The notes under the pieces: model-generated | The model's input: the letters and a program-made list of their open reading frames with translations, nothing else | Database searches by the model: none | Told to the model about the DNA's origin: nothing | Made by a program: the position numbers and the translations under genes | Assembly: GCA_038237515.1 (NCBI GenBank) | Contig: JBBRYP010000002.1 | Location: 60,568-124,567, forward strand | DNA from: JBBQDZ01 sp038237515 | Lineage (GTDB): Bacteria > Actinomycetota > Thermoleophilia > Gaiellales > Gaiellaceae | Reading direction: 5' to 3' | DNA: 64,000 nt | In this document: one piece after another, positions 42,865 through 50,629 of the stretch | Layout: each line of letters starts with the position of its first letter | Position numbering within the stretch: the first letter of the stretch is position 1

Positions 42865-43298
42865 GCGCGCACCTCCAGGAGCTCCGCGAGCGCCGCGAGC
42901 GCCGCCTCGATCGCCGCGAGCTGCTCCGGCTCGAGTCCGCGCAGCCGGGCGGCGAGCCAGGCGGTTCTCCGGGAGCGTACGGCGCGCAGCACGCGGGTGC
43001 CCTCGGGGGTGAGCGCAAGTCCGATGCGGCGGCGGTCCTTCGCGGACCTAGTGCGGGTGACGAGCTTCGCCGCCTCGAGCCGGTCGACGTAGCCCGACAT
43101 GCCGGGCGCGCTGATCCCCTCGCGCGCGGCGAGCTCTCGCACCCCGATGCCGGGGTTCTTGTGGATGAGGTGGAGGAGGGCTGCCTGGGCCGCGGTGACG
43201 CCCAGCTGGCGCGTCTCGCGCCGGAGCTCGCGGCCGAGCTTCAGGAGGACGGGGCGTAAGCCGTTCGCGACGGCGACGGGCTCTGCGCGGGCTTGCAC
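42861..43298 (-). CDS. MarR family transcriptional regulator
   Basis: A 145-residue winged-helix regulator. LGVTAAQAALLHLIHKNPGI and GVRELAAREGISAPGMSGYV form the winged HTH, followed by the wing VTRTRSAKDRRRIGLALTPEG. It is the first gene of an operon with the MFS transporter, whose start overlaps its stop. A perfect TAGTTAAC/GTTAACTA palindrome lies 26 bp upstream of the start, so it probably represses its own operon until a ligand binds. The GTG start has an AGGAG only at an unusual distance, so the exact start is slightly uncertain. Confidence 0.9.
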   Translation of the reverse strand: MQARAEPVAVANGLRPVLLKLGRELRRETRQLGVTAAQAALLHLIHKNPGIGVRELAAREGISAPGMSGYVDRLEAAKLVTRTRSAKDRRRIGLALTPEGTRVLRAVRSRRTAWLAARLRGLEPEQLAAIEAALAALAELLEVRA

Positions 43299-43323
43299 TT
43301 CGGGGTTCGTAACACTCTCCTAA

Positions 43324-43342
43324 TAGTTAACTCTGTTAACTA
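43324..43342. promoter_or_regulatory. MarR operator TAGTTAAC-TCT-GTTAACTA
   Basis: A perfect inverted repeat with 8-bp arms and 3-nt centre, the only AT-rich palindrome in this part of the window. Such sites are typical of MarR-family dimers. The 240 bp between it and the next gene (43589) hold nothing I can support. Confidence 0.75.
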
Positions 43343-43588
43343 AATGGATGATAGCGGAACGCGCCGCGATGTGCGCGGTGGCGGCGAGAACGACGCCTCG
43401 GCACGTGCCACGCTTCTACCGCGGGTGCGCCCACGGCCGCCGGCCGCAGCACGAGAGCTGAAGAGTGGCTCGTTCCGGGCGGCTGACTCGCTCGCCCGAA
43501 CCGCTGACTCGCGGTCGAGAAGCTCGGACTCAGGTCCGAAGGAGCACGCGCAACCTGCTCGCGCGCCACCAGCGCCGGCGATGTGCCG

Positions 43589-43783
43589 TCAAGCGCCGTC
43601 CCAGAGGACGAGCACCTGGTTGCGGTCGTTCGGGTCGACCTTCGCGGCGAAGGCCTTGCTCTCGGCGAACGTCTCCGCGACCCGCGCCGGCACGAGCGCG
43701 CCCGTCGTCACCTCGTAAGGCTCCTGCCCCTCCCGCGAGATCTCGAGCTTGAGCTTGACGATGTGCGTGTCCCCGAACGCCAC
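43589..43783 (-). CDS. Small hypothetical protein
   Basis: A 64-residue soluble protein with beta-rich start (THIVKLKLEISREGQEPYEV) and an alternating end (RNQVLVLWDGA). No family recognised. It lies 34 bp downstream of the frameshifted small gene at 43818, and the pair is divergent from the CbxX-type ATPase, which suggests a shared promoter region. Confidence 0.6.
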   Translation of the reverse strand: MAFGDTHIVKLKLEISREGQEPYEVTTGALVPARVAETFAESKAFAAKVDPNDRNQVLVLWDGA

Positions 43784-43817
43784 GTGCTAGCGCGTCCGCG
43801 CCGCTCAGCTGCGTCGT

Positions 43818-44001
43818 CTACTGGCTCACCATCACCTCGGCGTTCGGGTCGAGCGTGATGCCCGCCTGCTTCAGCTGCCCGAGGAGCTCCGGGCTGAGCT
43901 GTCCCGCCGCCGCCGTCGTCGAGGCGGGCGGCGGCGTCTGAGAGGCCGCCGGAGCGGCCGAGGCCGGGGAGAAGGCTGCGCTTCTGCCAGGGCCACCGCA
44001 C
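43818..44001 (-). pseudogene. Small hypothetical gene with probable frameshift
   Basis: The start VRWPWQKRS lies in one frame, while the conserved-looking end (GQLSPELLGQLKQAGITLDP) is in another that has no start codon. Adding one base after AAGCGCAGC (about 43982) joins them into a 61-residue protein with an A/P/T-rich linker. The end resembles a short oligomerisation or SHOCT-like helix, but the family is unknown. Either a real frameshift or a sequencing error. Confidence 0.4.
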
Positions 44002-44051
44002 GGCTGCGAGTCTAAGGCCCTCGGGCGCGTTCCGCGGGCAAGATGTAGGCG

Positions 44052-45083
44052 ATGCCGAACCCACTCGAGGAGGCGGGCCGCACGATCCGCGAGCTCGGCG
44101 AGCGGCTCCGCCGGTCGGCGAGCGAGGAGCCGGCGGTCGAATGGATGGCCGATCAGTTCGGCCGTCGCCGGCCGGAACCCGAGCGCTCGCTCGAGGAGCT
44201 GCAGGCCGAGCTCGATGCACTCACCGGGCTCGAGACCGTGAAGGAGCAGGTGCGGGCGCTCGTCGCCTTCCTGCAGGTGCAGGCCCGGCGCAAGGAGCAC
44301 GGGCTGCCGGAGGTGGCCACGAGCCAGCACCTCGTCTTCCTCGGCAATCCGGGAACCGGCAAGACGACAGTCGCGCGGCTCCTCGCGCAGATGTACCGCG
44401 CGATGGGGCTGCTGCGGCGTGGTCACCTCGTCGAGGTCGACCGCGCCGGCCTCGTCGGCCAGTACGTGGGGACGACGGCGATCAAGACCGACCGCGTGGT
44501 CCGGAAGGCGCTCGACGGCGTTCTCTTCGTGGACGAGGCGTATTCGCTCGCGCCGCCCGACGAGCGTTTCGACTTCGGCCCTGAGGCGGTCGAGACGCTC
44601 CTCAAGCGGATGGAGGACTACCGCGAGCGGCTAATCGTAATAGTTGCGGGCTATCCGAGGCTGATGCACAGGTTCCTCGACTCGAACCCGGGCCTGCGCT
44701 CCCGCTTCTCACGCGAGATCAGCTACCCGGACTACACGACCGAGGAGCTGCTTGCGATCACGCAGAAGTTCTGCGCCGACTTCCAGTACACCCTGGCCGA
44801 CGAGGCACCCCAGGCGCTGCGCGAGATCTTCGAGGGGGCCAAGCGTGGCGAGGGATTCGGAAACGCCCGCTTCGCCCGAACGATCTTCGAGCAGGCGCTG
44901 AACGCGCAGGCGCTCCGCCTCGCGGGCGTCGGCGGCGGCTCGCTCGCGCACCTCGAGCCGGCGGAGCTCATGTGCCTGAGGGCGGAGGACTTCCGGTCGG
45001 CGGCCTCGGCACTCGGCGAGGCGGGCGCCGCGCCGCCCGAGGAAGACCGCGGGCGCTTCCGACGCCGGCGGCGCGCCTCGTAG
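44052..45083 (+). CDS. AAA+ ATPase, CbxX/CfqX (SpoVK/EccA-like) family
   Basis: A 343-residue protein with one CbxX-type AAA+ domain. Walker A GNPGTGKTT is at about residues 99-107, Walker B VLFVDEAYSLAPP at about 156-168, sensor-1 IVIVAGYP, and arginine fingers in NPGLRSRFSREI. The N-terminal 70 residues form a helical arm with GLETVKEQV. Such ATPases act as chaperones for Rubisco or type VII secretion, but neither is nearby. The role is unknown. Divergent from two small genes. Confidence 0.88.
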   Translation: MPNPLEEAGRTIRELGERLRRSASEEPAVEWMADQFGRRRPEPERSLEELQAELDALTGLETVKEQVRALVAFLQVQARRKEHGLPEVATSQHLVFLGNPGTGKTTVARLLAQMYRAMGLLRRGHLVEVDRAGLVGQYVGTTAIKTDRVVRKALDGVLFVDEAYSLAPPDERFDFGPEAVETLLKRMEDYRERLIVIVAGYPRLMHRFLDSNPGLRSRFSREISYPDYTTEELLAITQKFCADFQYTLADEAPQALREIFEGAKRGEGFGNARFARTIFEQALNAQALRLAGVGGGSLAHLEPAELMCLRAEDFRSAASALGEAGAAPPEEDRGRFRRRRRAS

Positions 45084-45145
45084 ACGGGCGGAATCCACTC
45101 CGTCCAATCCGGCGTACTGGCTGGAAAGCGATCAAGGAGGTCGAC

Positions 45146-45634
45146 ATGTCGAGAACGACATGGCTCCTACTGGCTCTCGTTGCCGCAGCTCTCACGGCGA
45201 CGATGGCCGCAGTCGCAGGTGACGGCGGGCCCCGGATGGGCCCAGCCAGCTCGATCCGGCACGTCTCGTTCCTGGGCTACTACGACGGCCACAAGGACAC
45301 CTACCTGAATCTCGACGTCTCGAGCAAGGCAGCTGCGGCAGCGATGCACGTCAACTACTCGGCGAAGCTCGGCGCCTCGCTCAAGTCGTCCGAGGAGATC
45401 TACCTCGTCGAGGGGCCGGCGGCGGTAGGACAGCTCGCCGTCTTCAGCTCGGAGCCCGGCGAGAAGACGTACACGCCGCTCTGGCACGAGGAGATCGTCA
45501 CCTGGAAGGGCGGTGTCACACCGGTGCTGCTCGTGAAGGACGACCAGATCACCGAGCTCGAGAAGAAGGGCGACATCCACGTTCGAGACACGAAGACGGT
45601 GCTGAACTGCCCGATCGTGAAGGTCGGGAAGTAG
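45146..45634 (+). CDS. Exported hypothetical protein
   Basis: A 162-residue secreted protein: signal segment TTWLLLALVAAALTATMAAV (about residues 4-23), then a beta-rich domain with HVSFLGYYDGHKDTYLNLDV, AMHVNYSAKLG, LAVFSSEPGEKTYTPLW and GGVTPVLLVKDDQI. I recognise this as a conserved unnamed domain of exported actinobacterial proteins but not its function. AAGGAGG at 45134-45140 fixes the ATG. It follows the AAA+ gene by 62 bp. Confidence 0.78.
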   Translation: MSRTTWLLLALVAAALTATMAAVAGDGGPRMGPASSIRHVSFLGYYDGHKDTYLNLDVSSKAAAAAMHVNYSAKLGASLKSSEEIYLVEGPAAVGQLAVFSSEPGEKTYTPLWHEEIVTWKGGVTPVLLVKDDQITELEKKGDIHVRDTKTVLNCPIVKVGK

Positions 45635-45708
45635 GCGCCCGAGCGGGGCGGGCGGAGCCGGCGGCCTTCGCCCGCGCCGTGCCCCGTACGGCCGGCGGGG
45701 AACCTTCC

Positions 45709-47739
45709 CTACGAGACGAGCCGCAGGTGGCGTCGCTCGGCGACGACGGCGCAGAAGGCCTCCACGACCGCCGGGTCGAACTGCGTACCCGAGCAGCGGC
45801 GTAGCTCCTCGAGAGCCTCCTCGACCGAGCGAGCGGGCTGGTGTGGGCGGTCGCTCGTCATCGCCTCGAAGGCGTCGCAGACGAACACGATCCGTGCCGC
45901 CAGGGGGATCTCCTGCCGCGCGAGGTGGTCGGGGTAGCCGGTTCCGTCGTAGTTCTCATGCGTCGATCGAACGACCTCCGCGACCGGCTCCAGCGCCGGC
46001 GTCGCCGACAGGATCTTCTCGCCGCCGACCGTGTGGCGCCAGACGAACTCCCACTCTGCCTGGTCGAGCGGGCCGGGCTTCTCGAGGATCGAGCTCGGGA
46101 TCGCGAGCTTGCCGACGTCGTGGACGGCCGCGGCGCGCTCCAGGCGGCGCACGTCGTCCCCGTCGAGGCCCAGACGCCGCCCCACAGCGGCGGCGAGCAC
46201 CGCCATCTCGTGTCCGCCGCTGAGCTCGTGGCCGTGCGTGGCGACGGCTCGGGCGAGCTCGCCCGCTGCGACGCGCTCCTCGGAGCGGCCCTTGACGTGC
46301 CGCTTGTGTGCGTACATCCGCTGGTCGGCCAGCCGCAGCGCCTCAACGGGATCGGCGGCCTCGGCGGGAAGCTGGACGGCCCCGCAGGAGGCCGTGATCT
46401 CGAACCCCTCGCCCTGTTCCGAGAGGGCCGAGGCGAGCGTTGCCGTGACTGCGCCGGAGTCGTGCTCGTCGACCGCCACGAGCGCGCAGAACTCGTCTCC
46501 GCCCATCCGGTAGGCCGTCCCGAGGCCGGCGGCGGTCGCGGCGAGCTTCTTGCCGAGCCGCACGAGCAGCGCATCCCCGGCAAGGTGCCCGAACGAGTCG
46601 TTGTACGTCTTGAAGCCGTTCAGGTCGAAGAGGAGCAGGCACCAGGGCTTCCGCTCGTCCGCAGCCTCGAGGCGGAGGGTGAGCTCTGCCAGCAGGGTTC
46701 TTCGGTTGGCGAGGCCGGTGAGGGCGTCGGTGGCGGCGTCGTGGCGGCTCGAGGCGATCATCGCCAGGTTCTCCCCGAAGGTCAGCGCCATGCGGGCGAT
46801 CACCGCGAAGATCGTCGCCCCCGCTAGCGCCAGCGCGAGCGGTGTCACGCGGTGGAAGTGGTCGTAGACGAGCACGCCCACGCTCAGGACCGCGAACACG
46901 GCCGGCACCACGAGCACGAGCCAGCCGTCGTACCTGGTCTTGATCCGCGCAGGCGAGGGCTGGGCAGCCGCGAGGGCGATCAGCAGCATCGCGAGCGGCC
47001 AGCCGGCGTCGAGGATGCGGCCGGTCACGTAGCTGCCGTGCGCGCTCTGGACGAGGTAGATGCTGTCGGAGACGGCGAAGAAGGCGAAACCGCAGGCGAT
47101 CCACGCCCAGCTCCGGCCCGGACGCCACCCCGCGGCGGCGAGAGCGCCGACGACGAGCGCCAGCAGGAGCATGTCGGCGAGGGGGTACGCGAGATTCGTT
47201 GCGACCGAGAGGCGGGAGCCGCCGACGGAGCCGACGACCGCTCCGAAGACGATCGCCGTCACGACCGCGGCAACCGCGGTGCCGCCGATGACGCCGTCGA
47301 GCCAGAGGCTGCGCCGGAACTCCGCGATCCGCGAGCGCATCAAGAGCAGGAAACCGACGTAGCTCAGGGCATAGAACGCGAGCCAGAGCCCGTCTGCCGG
47401 CGACGGGACGGGCGGCGGGTCCGAGGTCTCCACGAGCAGCAGGTACGTGTTGCCGAGGCCCCACAGGAGCAGCCCGCCGCCGAGCAGCAGCCACGCAGCC
47501 CGCTCACGATCGACCCGGATCGCGCGAGCAAGCACGAACACTCCGGGGACGTCGCAGACGGCGCTGTTCAGCCAGCGCGACATGATGCGGTCGAGGCCCG
47601 GGCCGCCGAAGGGCCAGACTGCGTGCAGGCTGAAGACGGCAAGGAGCGCGGCGGCCACGGCCAGCCACGGTGCGCCGAACACCCTCTGCGCCGGCTTCGC
47701 CTTCATCTGATGCTTTTCGGCCGCGGACAGCCGCTCCAC
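45709..47739 (-). CDS. Membrane GGDEF / HD-GYP cyclic-di-GMP protein
   Basis: A 676-residue protein with about eight N-terminal membrane segments (residues 20-315), then a GGDEF domain (DALTGLANRR; YRMGGDEFC at about 413), then an HD-GYP domain (VHDVGKLAIP about 540; HENYDGTGYPDHL about 596). The GGDEF signature is intact, so it may make cyclic-di-GMP; the HD-GYP residues are also intact, so it may degrade it. The fusion suggests a membrane sensor that sets cyclic-di-GMP levels. The first GTG (47739) or the internal ATG (47706) could start translation. It follows the ABC-F gene by 22 bp, in the same direction. Confidence 0.9.
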   Translation of the reverse strand: MERLSAAEKHQMKAKPAQRVFGAPWLAVAAALLAVFSLHAVWPFGGPGLDRIMSRWLNSAVCDVPGVFVLARAIRVDRERAAWLLLGGGLLLWGLGNTYLLLVETSDPPPVPSPADGLWLAFYALSYVGFLLLMRSRIAEFRRSLWLDGVIGGTAVAAVVTAIVFGAVVGSVGGSRLSVATNLAYPLADMLLLALVVGALAAAGWRPGRSWAWIACGFAFFAVSDSIYLVQSAHGSYVTGRILDAGWPLAMLLIALAAAQPSPARIKTRYDGWLVLVVPAVFAVLSVGVLVYDHFHRVTPLALALAGATIFAVIARMALTFGENLAMIASSRHDAATDALTGLANRRTLLAELTLRLEAADERKPWCLLLFDLNGFKTYNDSFGHLAGDALLVRLGKKLAATAAGLGTAYRMGGDEFCALVAVDEHDSGAVTATLASALSEQGEGFEITASCGAVQLPAEAADPVEALRLADQRMYAHKRHVKGRSEERVAAGELARAVATHGHELSGGHEMAVLAAAVGRRLGLDGDDVRRLERAAAVHDVGKLAIPSSILEKPGPLDQAEWEFVWRHTVGGEKILSATPALEPVAEVVRSTHENYDGTGYPDHLARQEIPLAARIVFVCDAFEAMTSDRPHQPARSVEEALEELRRCSGTQFDPAVVEAFCAVVAERRHLRLVS

Positions 47740-47761
47740 AAGCCCCAGTCTGGTACGGGAC

Positions 47762-49408
47762 CTACATCCGGGTGCCGCTCTTTGCGCCGTGGCGCTCGAA
47801 CCAGCTGCTGTAGCCGCCCTCGTAGCTCACGCACCCGGCGTCGCGCACCTCGAGGATGCGGTCGGCGATGCGGTCGAGGAAGTAGCGATCGTGCGAGATG
47901 AAGATCACGGTGCCGTCGAACTCGTCGAGCGCGGCCTCGAGGGCTTCGATCGAGTCGATGTCGAGGTGGTTCGTCGGCTCGTCGAGCACCAGCAGGTTCG
48001 CGCCGCACAGCATCAGGAGCAGCAGCTGGAGCCTCGTGCGTTCACCGCCGGAGAGGGTCGCGACCGGCCGCCGGACCTGCTCGTAGGCGAACAGGAACTT
48101 CATCAGGGTGGAGACGGCCTCCCCCTCGGTGCAGGGGCGGGCACCGCGGACGACCTCGAGCGGGGTCGCTCTCGGGTCGAGCGTCTCCTGGTCTTGCGCC
48201 AGGTACCCGACGCGGATCGACGGACCGCGCCAGATCTCGCCTGCGCCGGGCTCGATAGCGCCCACGATCGTCTTGACGAGGACGCTCTTTCCCGCCCCGT
48301 TCTCGCCGACGACGCCGACGCGCTCGCCGTGGAAGACGACGAGGTCGATCCCAGCGAGCACCGGCTCTCGCCCGAACGAAACGCTCACGTCGCGGAGCTC
48401 GACCACTTTCTGGCCACCGCGCTTCGCAGCGCGCAGGCGCAGGGCGATCCGCCGCCGCTCGAGCACGGGCCGCTCGACCTTCTCCATGCGGTCGATCTGC
48501 TGCTGCTTGACGCGCGCCTGGCGCGCGTGACGCTCGGCTGGCACCAGGTGCGCCCAGTGGCGGAAACGGCGGATCGCCTCCTCCAGCCGCGCGATCTCCT
48601 TCTGCTGGGTGGTGTAGAGCACCTGCCGGCGCTGCGCCTCGAGCTCGCGCGCGAGCACGTAGGCCGAATAGTTTCCGGGCCAGATCCGAATCTGGCCGCG
48701 ATCGAGCGCGGCGATGCTCGAGACCAGGTCGTCGAGGAGGTACCGATCGTGGGAGACCGCGACGACGGCGCCCTTGAAGTCGCCCACGAGCCGCTCCACG
48801 AGGTCGCGCGCCTCGGCATCCAGATGCGCCTCGGGTTCGTCGAGCAGCAGGACGTCGGGATCCTGGAGGAGGCAGGCGCCGAGCTCGACGAGCTTGCGCT
48901 GGCCGCCGCTGAGGGCGCGCGTCGGCACGGTGAGGTCGTCCTCGGTGAGGTCGAGGTCGACGAGGAGCGCCCGCGCGCGCCCCTCGAAGCTCGGTCCGCC
49001 CGCCGCCTCGTAGCGCTCGATCAGCTCCTCCTGGCGCCGCAGGACCCGCGTCATCAGGCCGAGGTCGGCCACCACCTCCGGCGACCCGAGGCGGGCCGCG
49101 CACGCGTGGAGCTCCCGATCGAGCTGGTCCAGGTCGGGCCGTGCCGCGCGGGCCAGCTCGAGCGGCGTCCGCTCGTCACCCGCAGGATGCTGCGCGAGAA
49201 AGGAGACGGTGAGGCCGCGGCGGCGGACGAGCTCGCCCGCGTCGGGCTCCTCGATCCCTGCGAGCAGCCGCAGGAGTGTCGACTTGCCGGAGCCGTTCGG
49301 GCCGACGACGCCGATCCTCGCCCGGGCCGAAACCTCGAGATCGACGCCGTCGAGCACTGTGCGTGAGCCGAAGCCCTTGCGGCCCCCGCGGAGGCTGAGG
49401 ACGCTCAT
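47762..49408 (-). CDS. ABC-F family ATPase
   Basis: A 548-residue soluble protein with two ABC domains in tandem and no membrane segments. Domain 1: GPNGSGKST, LSGGQRK, LLLDEPEAHLD. Domain 2: GENGAGKSV, LSGGERTR, LVLDEPTNHLD. The interdomain region (QQKEIARLEEAIRRF, RMEKVERP) is the helical linker of translation factors such as EttA or antibiotic-resistance ABC-F proteins. It acts on the ribosome; whether resistance or housekeeping cannot be told. Confidence 0.93.
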   Translation of the reverse strand: MSVLSLRGGRKGFGSRTVLDGVDLEVSARARIGVVGPNGSGKSTLLRLLAGIEEPDAGELVRRRGLTVSFLAQHPAGDERTPLELARAARPDLDQLDRELHACAARLGSPEVVADLGLMTRVLRRQEELIERYEAAGGPSFEGRARALLVDLDLTEDDLTVPTRALSGGQRKLVELGACLLQDPDVLLLDEPEAHLDAEARDLVERLVGDFKGAVVAVSHDRYLLDDLVSSIAALDRGQIRIWPGNYSAYVLARELEAQRRQVLYTTQQKEIARLEEAIRRFRHWAHLVPAERHARQARVKQQQIDRMEKVERPVLERRRIALRLRAAKRGGQKVVELRDVSVSFGREPVLAGIDLVVFHGERVGVVGENGAGKSVLVKTIVGAIEPGAGEIWRGPSIRVGYLAQDQETLDPRATPLEVVRGARPCTEGEAVSTLMKFLFAYEQVRRPVATLSGGERTRLQLLLLMLCGANLLVLDEPTNHLDIDSIEALEAALDEFDGTVIFISHDRYFLDRIADRILEVRDAGCVSYEGGYSSWFERHGAKSGTRM

Positions 49409-49426
49409 GTCTTCCCGCCAGTTCCC

Positions 49427-49498
49427 GGTCGGCGGCGCAGACGGGCCTGCGGCGGAGCCGCGCGCCCTGAGGCCGGCATCGCGAGCGACGCCTCGGCG
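49427..49498. repeat. REP-like intergenic repeat, copy 2
   Basis: Matches 38959-39032 over about 72 bp with small gaps, including CGCAGACGG, CGGAGCC and CCTGAGGCCGGC segments. It fills the gap between the ABC-F start and the racemase stop. Confidence 0.45.
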
Positions 49499-49499
49499 C

Positions 49500-50495
49500 T
49501 CAACGGAGCAGAAAGCCGGTCCCGAGCGGGTCGTCCCGCTCGAGCACGAATCGGTGGCGGCCGGTCAGGTGCGCCGAGCCCTCGACCTCGGTGACCACGG
49601 CGGGGTGGGTCGCGACAGTCGTCTCTGACACCACCGTCCCGAGAAACTCGGAGCCGACGATGCTCAGGTGGCGGAGCGGCTGCCCGACGGCGAGGCGCCC
49701 CTGCGCGTGCAGGAGCGCGAGGCGCGCGGAGGTGCCGCTGCCGCAGGGCGAGCGATCCACCTCGCCGTCGGCGAAGACGGCGACGTTCCGCTGTGCGAGG
49801 GGCTCGCCGGTGAGCTCCTCGAAGAAGACGATCCCGTAGATCCCGCACAACTCCCGTTCGAGGGGGTGGACGACCTCCACCGAGGCCTCGAGGACGGGAC
49901 GGAGCTCCCGCTGGAGCCGGATCAGCTCCGGCAGGGCCGCCGTCTCGACCGCCAGCCCCGCCGCCGCGGCGTCGACCGAGCCGTAGAAGGCTCCGCCGTA
50001 GGAAACGTCGACGGCGAGGCCGCACGCTTCGAGGCTGCGGGCCAGCACGAAGGCGGGAACGTTCCGGAAGCGGACGCTCGTGACGCGCTCCTCGTTGCAG
50101 CGCGCCACGCAGGCGAGCCTGCCCGACGGCGCGTCGACGACGACCTTCGTCTCCGCGCCCGAGACGGGCAGCAGCCCCGACTCGAGCGCCCAGGTAACGA
50201 GCGCGATCGTGCCGTGCCCGCAGGCCGTCGAGTAGCCCTCGTTGTGGAAGAAGACGACCCCGAGATCCGCCCCGCCGTCCTCGGGCTCGGTGACGAAGCA
50301 GCCGTACATGTCGGCGTGGCCGCGCGGCTCGTTGACGAGGAGCGCCCGCACGTCGTCCAGGCGCGCGGCCGCGTCGCGCCGGCGCTCGAGGATCGTGGAG
50401 CCGGCGAGCGGTGGAACGCCGCCGGTGACGATCCGGAAGGGCTCGCCGCCCGTGTGGTAGTCGACGGTCGAGACCGACAGCCGCTCGGAGGTCAT
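49500..50495 (-). CDS. Proline-racemase-family protein (4-hydroxyproline 2-epimerase-like)
   Basis: A 331-residue cofactor-independent racemase. Both catalytic cysteines are present: C92 in STACGHGTI and about C252 in RSPCGSGT. Epimerases and racemases keep both, whereas trans-3-hydroxyproline dehydratases replace the second with threonine, so epimerase activity on hydroxyproline is the better guess. DYHTGGEPF and NEPRGHADMYG are family motifs. Other hydroxyproline genes (oxidase, deaminase) are not adjacent, so the link to the downstream catabolic genes is unproven. Confidence 0.85.
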   Translation of the reverse strand: MTSERLSVSTVDYHTGGEPFRIVTGGVPPLAGSTILERRRDAAARLDDVRALLVNEPRGHADMYGCFVTEPEDGGADLGVVFFHNEGYSTACGHGTIALVTWALESGLLPVSGAETKVVVDAPSGRLACVARCNEERVTSVRFRNVPAFVLARSLEACGLAVDVSYGGAFYGSVDAAAAGLAVETAALPELIRLQRELRPVLEASVEVVHPLERELCGIYGIVFFEELTGEPLAQRNVAVFADGEVDRSPCGSGTSARLALLHAQGRLAVGQPLRHLSIVGSEFLGTVVSETTVATHPAVVTEVEGSAHLTGRHRFVLERDDPLGTGFLLR

Positions 50496-50629
50496 GCGGA
50501 GACGCTAGTTGCCGCTGCGGCTCGGCGGCGACGCGGTCACGGCTCAGTCCTGCGCGATCGGCCCGAGCCGGTATCCCTTCAGCTTGCCGAGAGGCCGCTG
50601 GAACGGCCCCTCGGCAGCGGCGGTCTGCG

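Noticed and set aside
44052..45083. Type VII secretion (EccA) or Rubisco activase assignment
   Set aside because: No ESX genes, WXG100 proteins or Rubisco genes nearby; only the CbxX family call is supported.
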